NCBI GenBank assembly: GCA_002501485.1
Contig: DLTS01000078.1
Location: forward strand, 1 to 21,022
Origin: Acidimicrobiaceae bacterium UBA7830
Lineage (GTDB): Bacteria > Actinomycetota > Acidimicrobiia > Acidimicrobiales > Ilumatobacteraceae
DNA length: 21,022 nucleotides
Direction of reading: 5' to 3'
Part shown: piece by piece, positions 1-6,867 of the stretch
Layout of the letters: each line of letters begins with the position of its first letter
Numbering within the stretch: position 1 is the stretch's first letter
Made by a program: the position numbers and the translations under genes
The notes under the pieces: model-generated
What the model saw: only the letters and a program-made list of their open reading frames with translations
The model's database searches: none
What the model was told of the DNA's origin: nothing

Positions 1-81
1 GACCCCCGAATTGAATGGATTGATATCGAAAGCGACCCTGTCGTCGAGGTCGCTCCAGCCATCACGAAGTATCTGCCGTAG
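1..81 (+). CDS. miaA: tRNA dimethylallyltransferase MiaA, C-terminal end (partial)
   Basis: The first frame is open from the window edge and ends at TAG 79-81, giving 26 residues that begin DPRIEWIDIES. MiaA proteins of actinobacteria typically end with a segment containing RRDPRIxWLD, and miaA directly precedes dapF and hflX in many actinobacterial genomes, so the fragment fits the family's tail and the context. MiaA transfers a dimethylallyl group to A37 of tRNAs that read UNN codons. No catalytic part lies in the window. The stop is 13 bp before the dapF start, which suggests one transcript. The call rests on a short tail plus synteny. Confidence 0.7.
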   Translation, partial: DPRIEWIDIESDPVVEVAPAITKYLP

Positions 82-94
82 TGTTGGAGGTGTA

Positions 95-919
95 ATGGAT
101 ATCAGGCTCACCCATCATCATGGCCTCGGTAACGAGTTTCTCGTTGTCGACACTCGCCAGGTCGTCGAAGGCGTCTCGCTCGAACGGATGTCTATCGACT
201 GGGTGTCGGCGGCGATTGCGTGGTGTAACTCGAACGGTGGGCGAGGTGCAGATGGGCTGTTGCTGCTCGATGGCTCAGGGCCGGACATGACAATGCGACT
301 CATTAATGCCGACGGATCACCTGCAGAGATGAGCGGAAACGGAATTCGATGCCTCGTGCAAGCCGGATTTATGGCTGAGAGTTCTGAGTTTCCCGTGGTG
401 AATGTCGTAACCGATGCAGGGCTTCGTATCGTGCACCTCGTCGAGTCACTCGACGACCACTCGCTAATGCTTTCGGTCTCGATGGGATTGGTTTCGCCTC
501 TCGACGAGCCCGAGCACTGGGAGCGACTCGAATGTAATCCCGATCGTCCAGTGCGACACCTATCGCTCGGCAATCCGCACTCGGTCGTCGGGGTTGACGA
601 CATTGATGCCGTCGATCTGTGCGATCTCGGTGAACGGGTACCTCACATCAATCTAGAAATCGTGTCTCCGGGACCTGAGCCTGACGCAATCACGATGAGA
701 GTTCACGAGCGAGGTGTTGGCCTGACTCAAGCTTGCGGCACCGGTGCATGCGCAGCGGCAGAAGCAGCACTCACGTGGGGGCTTGTTGCGCAGAGCGCCG
801 ACGCAGTCACCGTCCATATGCCGGGTGGAGATGCCGTCGTGCACATTAATCGTGATACCACCGAGGCAACACTCACCGGGCCTGCAGTATTCACTGGCGA
901 AGTGATGGTGACTTTGTGA
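95..919 (+). CDS. dapF: Diaminopimelate epimerase DapF
   Basis: This 274-residue protein matches the usual length of DapF, the cofactor-free enzyme that interconverts LL- and meso-diaminopimelate for lysine and peptidoglycan synthesis in the cytoplasm. Both catalytic cysteines are in the expected motifs: Cys86 in AEMSGNGIRC and Cys214 in the ACGTGA segment after HERGVGLT. The N-terminal GLGNEFLVVD and the GNPH motif at 159-162 are also typical. ATG 95 is chosen because GGAGG (86-90) lies 4 nt upstream and the protein then begins at the family N-terminus; an upstream in-frame ATG at 11 would add 28 unrelated residues inside miaA. The stop overlaps the next gene's GTG start (916-919), so translation of dapF and hflX is probably coupled. 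Confidence 0.96.
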   Translation: MDIRLTHHHGLGNEFLVVDTRQVVEGVSLERMSIDWVSAAIAWCNSNGGRGADGLLLLDGSGPDMTMRLINADGSPAEMSGNGIRCLVQAGFMAESSEFPVVNVVTDAGLRIVHLVESLDDHSLMLSVSMGLVSPLDEPEHWERLECNPDRPVRHLSLGNPHSVVGVDDIDAVDLCDLGERVPHINLEIVSPGPEPDAITMRVHERGVGLTQACGTGACAAAEAALTWGLVAQSADAVTVHMPGGDAVVHINRDTTEATLTGPAVFTGEVMVTL

Positions 920-2316
920 GCAACCCGTATGGGGAGGCGCTCGGGTCGACGCTGATCGATCGCACATTTCGGGAAAAAATTGTGCTCGTTGGTGTCACAC
1001 TGCCCGGCTCAACAGAAGACGAGACCGAGGCCGGTCTCGACGAGCTTGAACTGCTCGTCGATACCGCAGGAGCTGATGTTGTGGCGCGAATGACTCAGCG
1101 ACGTACAGCTCCCGATCACACTTGGTTTATCGGTCGAGGCAAGGCTCACGAATTGAAGATGCTGTGCCTTGCGGTTGATGCCGACACCGTGGTCTTTGAC
1201 AATGAACTTCACCCCGCCCAACAATTCCAACTTGAGAAACTGCTTGGCCGAACAGCGATTGATCGCACGGCTGTCATCCTCGACATTTTTGGTCAGAACG
1301 CCCGGACCCCAGAAGGTAAGGCGCAGGTCGAACTCGCCCTCATGCGATATCGACTGCCGCGTCTTCGCCGAGGAAAGGGAGCCAAACTTTCACAGCAGCG
1401 CGGCGGTGTTGGCGCACGTTTTGGCGGTGGTGAAACCAAACTGGAAACTGATCGCCGGCAGATAAATCGTCGAATTCGAGCTCTTGAGACCGAATTGCGG
1501 CAGCTCGCTGAGACTCGTTCACTCCAGCGGAAACGTCGTGATCGAAGCGGTCTCGCCGAGGTCACGATCGTTGGCTATACCAATGCAGGTAAGTCGACCT
1601 TGCTGAATCATCTCACCGATGCAGGGGTGCTCGCCCAAGATCGACTGTTCGCAACGCTCGACCCGACCACTCGCCGTTTATCATTGCCGGGTGGTGAACC
1701 CGTGCTGCTCACCGACACGGTCGGATTTGTCCGCCGCCTTCCGCACGGTCTTATCGAGGCGTTTAAGGGCACTCTTGAAACCGCTGTCACCGCCGACCTT
1801 CTTGTTCATGTGGTCGACTCATCTGCACCTGATCCAGATGGACAAATCGCCGCAGTACGCGAGGTGTTGTCTGAAATTTCGGCCGATGATGTTCCGGAAT
1901 TCATCGTCTTCAACAAGTCTGACCTCGCGCAAGACGTCGCAGACGACCTGCTTGTCGATTATCCGGGGTCGGCAGTGGTGAGCGCAGTGACCGGCGAGGG
2001 GATTGACCACATGTTGGCGACGCTCGGTGATCGTTTGCGGTCTCTCGACACGGTGGTTGAACTTCTCGTTCCGTGGGATCGTGGCGATGTCATTGCATCA
2101 ATTCATCGCGAAGGTCAGGTCGTGTCGACCGTTGAAGACGAGCATGGAATGACCATTCGTGCCCGACTTTCTGACGCATCTGCGGGTCGGTTAGACGAGT
2201 GGTTGGTGTCGAGATCGCCGGAGGCCGCGAGCAACTCTGCAAGTGAAGGTGCCGTCGGGCAAGATGAATCGATGCACAGCAGCCGACGCCGCGACGAGGG
2301 CTTAAATGGCCACTGA
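916..2316 (+). CDS. hflX: GTPase HflX
   Basis: This 466-residue protein has the HflX layout. An N-terminal nucleotide-binding-like domain includes FIGRGKAHEL (71-80) and the conserved DNELHPAQQFQLEKLLGR region. A glycine-rich linker follows (about 153-178), with a helical, charged stretch to about 210. The GTPase domain has G1 GYTNAGKS (220-227), G3 DTVGF (267-271), and G4 NKSD (333-336). HflX is known to bind ribosomes and split stalled or heat-damaged 70S particles. The GTG start at 916 overlaps the dapF stop by 4 bp. The last residues are a low-complexity Ser/Glu-rich tail. The gene's end overlaps the next start by 11 bp. Confidence 0.96.
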   Translation: MSNPYGEALGSTLIDRTFREKIVLVGVTLPGSTEDETEAGLDELELLVDTAGADVVARMTQRRTAPDHTWFIGRGKAHELKMLCLAVDADTVVFDNELHPAQQFQLEKLLGRTAIDRTAVILDIFGQNARTPEGKAQVELALMRYRLPRLRRGKGAKLSQQRGGVGARFGGGETKLETDRRQINRRIRALETELRQLAETRSLQRKRRDRSGLAEVTIVGYTNAGKSTLLNHLTDAGVLAQDRLFATLDPTTRRLSLPGGEPVLLTDTVGFVRRLPHGLIEAFKGTLETAVTADLLVHVVDSSAPDPDGQIAAVREVLSEISADDVPEFIVFNKSDLAQDVADDLLVDYPGSAVVSAVTGEGIDHMLATLGDRLRSLDTVVELLVPWDRGDVIASIHREGQVVSTVEDEHGMTIRARLSDASAGRLDEWLVSRSPEAASNSASEGAVGQDESMHSSRRRDEGLNGH

Positions 2317-3424
2317 ACAGTTTGTCCCGCCTCCATACCCGTACGATCGGCTCGATCGCTTAGCTCCGCTCGCCGACCACCACGATGGTGGCGTTATTGA
2401 TCTGTCGATTGGCACACCGTTTGATCCGCCCCCTGCGTCGGTCATTAACGCCTTCGGCTCGTCGGGGGCTGAGCGCGGGTACCCGGCATCAATTGGTTCG
2501 GCGCCACTTCGTGAGGCGATATCAGCCTGGATCGATCGACGATTCTCGATCGACGTTGCCACTTCATCGATAGCGGCATGCATCGGTACGAAAGAGTTTG
2601 TTGGGACTCTGCCCCAATGGATGCGGCTTCGAAACCCAAACCGTGACACCGTGCTGTATCCAGCGATTTCGTATCCAACTTATGCAATGGGAGCGACACT
2701 CGCCGGGTGTCGGGCCATTCCCGTCGCACTCGATGCCTCTGGAAAGATGCGGTTGGATTCAATTGATCCTCTCGACCTTGAGAGGGCCCTCCTTTTATGG
2801 GTGAACTCGCCATCAAATCCGAGCGGACAACTCGACGACTTGGGCGCAGCGGCGATGTGGGGGCGAACGCACGGTGTCCCAGTGTTTTCTGACGAGTGTT
2901 ATGTCGAGTTCACCTGGGATGGTCGTCGCCGAACCATTCTTGAGAATGGTCTCGATGGGGTTGTTGCCGTGCATTCGCTGTCAAAACGTTCAAATCTTGC
3001 TGGAGCGAGGGTCGGCTTTTACGCAGGTGATCCCGATCTTGTTGGGTACCTCAGTGAGGTGCGTAAACATGTCGGCATGATGGTGCCTGGGCCGGCGCAG
3101 TCCGCGGCGATTGCTGCGCTGGGAGATGACGCTCACGTGGAGGAGCAGCGACAGCGCTATCACGAACGGTTGACGTTAATGGCCAATGTGCTGTCGGAGT
3201 GGGCGAAGTGTGATGTGCCGATGCCGCAGGGCGGTTTCTATTTGTGGATACGAGTTGGCGATGCGTGGGCCTTCGTTGAACGGTTAATGACCGACGGGGG
3301 AGGACTTGTGAGCCCTGGGGAGTTCTACGGCGAAGCGGGATCTGAATTTGTAAGGGTTGCAGTGGTTCAACCAGCCGAGCGCATTCAACTTGTTGCTGAC
3401 CGTCTCTCAAGATCTGTCTCGTGA
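2306..3424 (+). CDS. dapC: Succinyldiaminopimelate aminotransferase (DapC-like), PLP fold type I
   Basis: This 372-residue class I/II aminotransferase shows NSPSNPSG (167-174), SDECY (195-199) where Asp196 should contact the PLP ring, and the Schiff-base lysine Lys227 in SLSK, followed by ARVGF with a phosphate-binding Arg. The length and the N-terminal FPPPYPYDRL-like opening resemble actinobacterial DapC, which converts N-succinyl-2-amino-6-ketopimelate to N-succinyl-LL-DAP. Linkage to dapF supports a DAP role, but specificity cannot be read from sequence alone, and an aspartate or other aminotransferase is possible. ATG 2306 has GAGGG at 2296-2300, 5 nt upstream, and lies inside the end of hflX (11-bp overlap). 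Confidence 0.85.
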   Translation: MATEQFVPPPYPYDRLDRLAPLADHHDGGVIDLSIGTPFDPPPASVINAFGSSGAERGYPASIGSAPLREAISAWIDRRFSIDVATSSIAACIGTKEFVGTLPQWMRLRNPNRDTVLYPAISYPTYAMGATLAGCRAIPVALDASGKMRLDSIDPLDLERALLLWVNSPSNPSGQLDDLGAAAMWGRTHGVPVFSDECYVEFTWDGRRRTILENGLDGVVAVHSLSKRSNLAGARVGFYAGDPDLVGYLSEVRKHVGMMVPGPAQSAAIAALGDDAHVEEQRQRYHERLTLMANVLSEWAKCDVPMPQGGFYLWIRVGDAWAFVERLMTDGGGLVSPGEFYGEAGSEFVRVAVVQPAERIQLVADRLSRSVS

Positions 3425-4041
3425 ACGAAACCGGGGCACCTCAAGCACCTCGTCGAGGAATTCTGCTGATGTTTATGGCTGGAGTGATGCTCGCTTTAGG
3501 GGTCTTTTCGGTGCTGCTCGCAAGCCGTCAGGCAACCGATGTTGATGTTGCGGCGGCGCGCATGGTGAGCGGATGCGAATCGATCGTCGACTTGCCGATG
3601 AGCGGTCGATATCTCGTGAGTATTGAGACCTCAGGGCCATCGCTGTCGGCGGAGCAGGCCTGCCGCGAGATTCCAGCAGGCTCGCGATCTGGTGAACTCG
3701 AATCGGTTCGGATGCTGTCACCGACAGGCGCGAGGGCGGAGATTCCGGTTGCGGCGGCAACAAGCCGAATTGTTGCTGGCGGTCAGCGGGCATCGCTGGG
3801 CGTAGTGGAGGTCGATGCCGCAGGAGAGTACGAGATTGAGATCGTGGGCGCTGGAGATGTGGTCGTCACGATTGGTGCTGACCCATCACGGGTGCGAACC
3901 CAGGGTTGGTGGTGGGGGATTGGCTGCCTTGTTGCGGCGGTGGCCTGTCTGCTTGTGGTCCGTCCTCGTTCGCGTCAGCGTGGTACTGCTACCGACACCA
4001 ACCAATGGTCGGCGCCTCTCGCAAGAGATCGTTTGGGGTGA
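3421..4041 (+). CDS. Unknown two-TM membrane protein of the dap operon
   Basis: I do not recognise this 206-residue protein. It has a hydrophobic segment at about 13-35, a middle region of about 125 residues with two cysteines (Cys52 and Cys81, a possible disulfide) and a beta-rich look, and a second hydrophobic segment at about 163-180 beginning with GWWWGIG, followed by a basic RPRSRQR tail. This topology puts both ends in the cytoplasm and the middle domain outside. The GTG start at 3421 overlaps the aminotransferase stop (GTGA), so it is probably translated as the last gene of the operon. It converges with lexA, leaving 8 bp between stop codons. The function is unknown. Confidence 0.75.
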   Translation: MNETGAPQAPRRGILLMFMAGVMLALGVFSVLLASRQATDVDVAAARMVSGCESIVDLPMSGRYLVSIETSGPSLSAEQACREIPAGSRSGELESVRMLSPTGARAEIPVAAATSRIVAGGQRASLGVVEVDAAGEYEIEIVGAGDVVVTIGADPSRVRTQGWWWGIGCLVAAVACLLVVRPRSRQRGTATDTNQWSAPLARDRLG

Positions 4042-4049
4042 GGTCAGGC

Positions 4050-4682
4050 TCAGAGACGTCGCATCACGGTGACGACACGCCCGAAGATTGACACGTCGTC
4101 GGCTGGAAATTCCATTTCATTCATCGTCGAATTCGCCGGAATGAGCACGACGTTTGAGCCCCTTTGTTCGTAGGTCTTCACGGTCGCCTCATCACCGGGT
4201 ATTCCAGCAACAACGATGTCGCCGTCATTGGCAGAGGTTTGCTGCATGGCGATGATGAAGTCGCCGTCGAGAATGCCATTGTCGATCATTGAATCTCCGC
4301 GCACGCGAAGCATGAAAAGTTCACCATCGCCTGCGAAGTCGAGGGGTATTGGGTGCACCTCTTCAACATTTTCTTGAGCGAGGACATCGGTGCCGGCTGC
4401 GACATCACCGATAAGGGGGACGTGGCGCATGGGTCGGCGTTCCATTGCTACTCCGGAGGATGGATCCCACGTGACTTCGATCGCTCGAGGTTTGGTGGGG
4501 TCTCGCCGTAGGTACCCCAAGCGGGTGAGGGTATTGAGGTGGGTGTGAACGGTTGACGGTGACGTTAGGCCGACTGCGTCGCCAATTTCTCTCACCGAAG
4601 GCGGATATCCATGGTCTTGAATCTGGGCCTCGATGAACTCGAGGATTTGTCGCTGACGAGCCGTCATGCTTTTTCCAGTCAT
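4050..4682 (-). CDS. lexA: SOS repressor LexA
   Basis: LexA represses DNA-damage genes and cuts itself when RecA filaments form. With ATG 4682 the protein has 210 residues: an N-terminal winged-helix domain (MTARQRQILEFI, then GYPPSVREIGDAVGLTSPST), the Ala96-Gly97 cleavage site in DVAAGTDVL, catalytic Ser131 in RGDSM and Lys169 in ATVKTY. ATG 4682 is preferred over the in-frame ATG at 4709 because a TTGACT (4712-4717) / 17 bp / TACGAT (4689-4694) promoter ends 6 nt before it, so the mRNA would be leaderless, while ATG 4709 lies within that promoter's spacer. ATG 4667 is a weaker alternative. LexA boxes cover this promoter, implying autorepression. Confidence 0.96.
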   Translation of the reverse strand: MTGKSMTARQRQILEFIEAQIQDHGYPPSVREIGDAVGLTSPSTVHTHLNTLTRLGYLRRDPTKPRAIEVTWDPSSGVAMERRPMRHVPLIGDVAAGTDVLAQENVEEVHPIPLDFAGDGELFMLRVRGDSMIDNGILDGDFIIAMQQTSANDGDIVVAGIPGDEATVKTYEQRGSNVVLIPANSTMNEMEFPADDVSIFGRVVTVMRRL

Positions 4683-4688
4683 AGACAC

Positions 4689-4717
4689 ATCGTACAGGCG
4701 TTCGATCATTTAGTCAA
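4689..4717 (-). promoter_or_regulatory. lexA promoter (leaderless)
   Basis: On the minus strand a -35 TTGACT (4712-4717) and a -10 TACGAT (4689-4694) are separated by 17 bp. Transcription would begin at or next to ATG 4682, only 6 nt after the -10 box. One LexA-box-like palindrome (4691-4704) fills the -10/spacer and another (4715-4728) overlaps the -35. Confidence 0.6.
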
Positions 4718-4799
4718 ACACCTGTTCGTCGAACAAATGTTTGGTTTATGGGTTGACACGAACAAACGTTCGTATACAATAATCCCGAACAGGTGTTCG
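4691..4799. promoter_or_regulatory. Cluster of five LexA (SOS) boxes
   Basis: Five 14-bp sites follow the CGAAC-N4-GTTCG pattern. 4759-4772 (CGAACAAACGTTCG) and 4786-4799 (CGAACAGGTGTTCG) are perfect palindromic arms. 4730-4743 (CGAACAAATGTTTG) and 4715-4728 (reverse complement CGAACAGGTGTTTG) each differ by one base in one arm. 4691-4704 (CGTACAGGCGTTCG) has one mismatch. Two cover the lexA promoter, two cover the LysM-gene promoter, and 4730-4743 lies between. The consensus matches the known actinobacterial/Bacillus SOS box. Confidence 0.9.
4753..4780 (+). promoter_or_regulatory. SOS-controlled promoter of the LysM gene
   Basis: TTGACA (4753-4758) and TACAAT (4775-4780) are separated by 16 bp, a near-consensus vegetative promoter. 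The LexA box 4759-4772 occupies the spacer, and the next box (4786-4799) covers the expected transcription start near 4787. The leader to ATG 4904 would be about 117 nt and contains a small hairpin, CACACC (4845-4850) with GGTGTG (4861-4866). Confidence 0.7.
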
Positions 4800-4903
4800 C
4801 TATGAGGGTCATACGGACATGGCGTTTACATACGAACTAGCTGTCACACCCCTTCCTTACGGTGTGTTGTATCGAGAGTCCGATTACTCCGAGGAGACAC
4901 GAC

Positions 4904-5284
4904 ATGAGCACATATGCAATTCCAACAACCGAACTCACGGTTCGCCGCCACACCGCTCAGATGGCGCTACCGGTTCGGCGGCCGACGGCAGCGATGTATC
5001 GTCGCCGTCGCCTCGTCGTTGGTGGAATCCTTGCGTTCGTGACGGTTTCTGCTGGGCTCGTAGTGAACGAGGTGCTGGCTGGCGCAAGCGGTGTGACCGC
5101 CTCCGCCGCGGTCGCCGGTGCAGCACCCGTTCGCTCAACCGTAACCGCCCAGCCAGGTGACACGTTGTGGGCCATTGCGAAAGTTCATCACGGTGATATC
5201 GACCTTGACCGATACCTAGATCGGCTCATCACGTTGAATGGTGGCCCATCGATTCAGGTTGGCCAAGCAGTCGTCCTTCCCTGA
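4904..5284 (+). CDS. Membrane-anchored LysM protein, probable SOS-induced division inhibitor
   Basis: This 126-residue protein has a basic cytoplasmic N-terminus (MYRRRR at 31-36), one hydrophobic segment at about 37-58, an Ala/Val-rich linker and a C-terminal LysM domain (about 79-126, AQPGDTLWAIA to QAVVLP) that should bind peptidoglycan outside the membrane. ATG 4904 is chosen because GAGGAG (4891-4896) lies 7 nt upstream. The gene is divergent from lexA under a LexA-covered promoter and precedes nrdR. This matches the place and layout of Mycobacterium ChiZ (Rv2719c) and is like Bacillus YneA and Corynebacterium DivS, SOS-induced proteins that delay division. Identity of function is inferred from context and architecture. 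No separate hydrolase domain is visible. Confidence 0.88.
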   Translation: MSTYAIPTTELTVRRHTAQMALPVRRPTAAMYRRRRLVVGGILAFVTVSAGLVVNEVLAGASGVTASAAVAGAAPVRSTVTAQPGDTLWAIAKVHHGDIDLDRYLDRLITLNGGPSIQVGQAVVLP

Positions 5285-5421
5285 CGAGCACCCGAACGGA
5301 TCTTTCACCCGACTGGTGGCTATCCACCGTCTGTCTCGTTAGCGAGTGCGGGTCCTGCGCAGAAAATAATGAAAGCCCGACTCATTTGGTCATTTGCCCC
5401 ACATCGGTGATGACCCACGAC

Positions 5422-5427
5422 TACTGT
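5422..5427 (+). promoter_or_regulatory. Putative -10 box of nrdR (leaderless)
   Basis: TACTGT lies 6 nt before GTG 5434. No ribosome-binding site is seen before this GTG, and no clear -35 is visible, so the call rests on the TANNNT pattern and its spacing. Confidence 0.4.
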
Positions 5428-5433
5428 GTGGGC

Positions 5434-5907
5434 GTGCGTTGCCCATCTTGCAACACAGATGACACTCGGGTAGCTGACTCGCGTATGGCTGAAAACGGCT
5501 CGTCGATTCGGCGTCGGCGTCATTGCAGTAGCTGCGGGCATCGGTTTACGACGTTTGAACGAATTGAGGAAGCACCGCTGACCGTTGTGAAGTCGTGCGG
5601 TCGTCAAGAATCTTTTGACCGATCGAAGGTCGAAAGCGGAATCGCTGCAGCTGCAAAGGGAAGAAATATCGACGAGGATGTCATCGCCACAATGGCAAGC
5701 GACGTTGAAGAAGCGGTCAGGGTGTCTGGTTCGGTCATCCCCGCTACTCAGATCGGAGTTGCTGTACTTGAACAACTTCGAGTGGTTGATGAGGTTGCAT
5801 ACCTTCGCTTTGCGTCGGTGTACAAAGAGTTTGATGGAGCGGCAGATTTTCACCGCGAAATTGAACTTCTTACAAAGCAGCCCCAGACCGCCGAAGCCAT
5901 CTCGTAA
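5434..5907 (+). CDS. nrdR: Transcriptional repressor NrdR
   Basis: NrdR senses ATP/dATP and represses ribonucleotide reductase genes. The protein of 157 residues has the family length and layout: an N-terminal zinc ribbon with Cys3, Cys6, Cys31 and Cys34 (MRCPSC and RRRRHCSSCGHRFTTFER) and an ATP-cone domain at about 49-137. The GTG at 5434 is chosen because the product then begins with the family-typical MRCPSC, and a TACTGT -10-like box is 6 nt upstream; an ATG at 5386 in the same frame would add 16 unrelated residues. The 3' end overlaps the convergent reductase gene by 38 bp. The likely target, nrdJ, lies 1.1 kb downstream. Confidence 0.95.
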   Translation: MRCPSCNTDDTRVADSRMAENGSSIRRRRHCSSCGHRFTTFERIEEAPLTVVKSCGRQESFDRSKVESGIAAAAKGRNIDEDVIATMASDVEEAVRVSGSVIPATQIGVAVLEQLRVVDEVAYLRFASVYKEFDGAADFHREIELLTKQPQTAEAIS

Positions 5908-6559
5908 AAAGACAGTCTCCGTCGGTGACGGCGTGCTGCAGCTTGAACCGATAGGCGTGCTCATCCGTTGACTCAATCATTCGTTGACCGGCGCCCCCGA
6001 TGATTTGAGGCGAGACCGTGAGGTTGATCGCATCGATGAGGTCGAGTTGATGCAGAGACGCGTTCAACGTTGGGCCCCCTTCGAGTTGAACATAGCCGTC
6101 GTTCGGTACCAGAGCTTGGAGTTGATCGATTGCGTCAATGAGGTCGACGGACGTCTCACCAGCGCGTATCGACCGAATTTTGTTGGGAAGAGTGGCTGAC
6201 CGATGGGTGATTACCACGGCTTGACCAGACTGAAATAACGGGCTGTCCCAGTCGAGTGAACCTGAGTTCGTGACGACGGCAACGGTGAGGTCGGGGCTTA
6301 CGGGAGTTCCATACCCTTCGCTTTGAACCGTGCCGGCAGCGACAAGCACACAGCCGGACGCAACTCGAAGTGTGGAGAGCACCTTTCGGTCAGCGGTGTT
6401 TGAAAGGCCACCCGAGAGTCCGTCGAGAGAGATTGATCCGTCAAGCGATGCAACCATGCAGAGCTCGATTGGCGCGCGCCCGTTGCTGAGTCTCTGCCGT
6501 GGGTGCTGGTACAGCGTCGCAACTTGTTCATCGGTGAGAGGAGTCAACGCATCGTACAC
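5870..6559 (-). CDS. RibD C-terminal-domain reductase (pyrimidine reductase family)
   Basis: This 229-residue protein has the dihydrofolate-reductase-like fold of the RibD C-terminal domain, which reduces a ribosylamino-pyrimidine with NADPH in riboflavin synthesis. Visible motifs are MVASLDGSIS (35-44), GGLSNTADR (50-58) and LEGGPTLNA (159-167), the last being a typical substrate/cofactor loop. There is no RibD deaminase domain. Stand-alone members are common in actinobacteria and many have unproven substrates, so I give no symbol. The start is GTG 6559. The coding end overlaps nrdR on the other strand by 38 bp. The gene diverges from nrdJ across the 500-bp region described separately. Confidence 0.88.
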   Translation of the reverse strand: MYDALTPLTDEQVATLYQHPRQRLSNGRAPIELCMVASLDGSISLDGLSGGLSNTADRKVLSTLRVASGCVLVAAGTVQSEGYGTPVSPDLTVAVVTNSGSLDWDSPLFQSGQAVVITHRSATLPNKIRSIRAGETSVDLIDAIDQLQALVPNDGYVQLEGGPTLNASLHQLDLIDAINLTVSPQIIGGAGQRMIESTDEHAYRFKLQHAVTDGDCLFTRWLRRSGAAL

Positions 6560-6596
6560 GTCTCTAGCATGGCATTCGATTGGGCGAAGAGACCGG

Positions 6597-6668
6597 TCAT
6601 CCCCACACTGTCCCCAAAAGTTTTTACTTCATCCACAGGATTTCTTAGTTGTCCACTTTCGTTCCACA
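6597..6668 (+). promoter_or_regulatory. Phased array of DnaA-box-like 9-mers
   Basis: Five same-strand 9-mers resemble DnaA boxes (TTRTCCACA): TCATCCCCA 6597, CTGTCCCCA 6608, TCATCCACA 6629, TTGTCCACT 6649 and CGTTCCACA 6660. Their starts are spaced 11, 21, 20 and 11 bp, i.e. one, two, two and one helical turns. Only the third and fourth are within one base of a known strong box. The region is upstream of nrdJ. Confidence 0.4.
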
Positions 6669-6698
6669 GGGCTTCGTATTTAGGGTGAGGTCAGTTCG

Positions 6699-6785
6699 CA
6701 GTACCGGTGCGCGGAGGGCTATGTCGGGGGGTCATGAGGTTCTCTGATCTGGGGTCAAAATCCCTGAACCTGCGCACCGGTACTG
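6699..6785. ncRNA. Candidate structured RNA or cruciform closed by a 14-bp perfect stem
   Basis: CAGTACCGGTGCGC (6699-6712) is the exact reverse complement of 6772-6785. Directly inside, AGGTTC (6737-6742) pairs with GAACCT (6766-6771), stacking on the outer stem, with a 24-nt G-rich bulge (6713-6736) on the 5' side and an apical GGG/CCC hairpin. No open reading frame explains it and it is upstream of the nrdJ promoter. I do not recognise a known family: the SRP domain-IV motif is absent and it is too short for 6S RNA. Strand and promoter are undetermined. Confidence 0.5.
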
Positions 6786-6837
6786 AGTTCAACATCGGTG
6801 AATACGTCCAGATTTTTCGACTTTCTTTGAGCGGTCG

Positions 6838-6867
6838 TTGACACGGGCCTAACTACAATGGTGTAAT
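6838..6867 (+). promoter_or_regulatory. nrdJ promoter
   Basis: TTGACA (6838-6843) and TGTAAT (6862-6867) are separated by 18 bp, predicting a start near 6874 and a leader of about 187 nt before ATG 7061. An imperfect palindrome (TACA-N4-TGTA, 6854-6865) overlaps the -10 box. Confidence 0.6.

Noticed and set aside
4819..5160. 113-residue plus-strand frame over the LysM gene start
   Set aside because: It overlaps the LysM frame, has no domain and no ribosome site, and becomes Arg/Ser-rich noise; the LysM frame has a clear ribosome site and domain.
6597..6668. DnaA-box-like array read as the chromosomal origin
   Set aside because: There is no dnaA, dnaN or recF nearby and no obvious AT-rich unwinding stretch, so a regulatory role is more likely than oriC.
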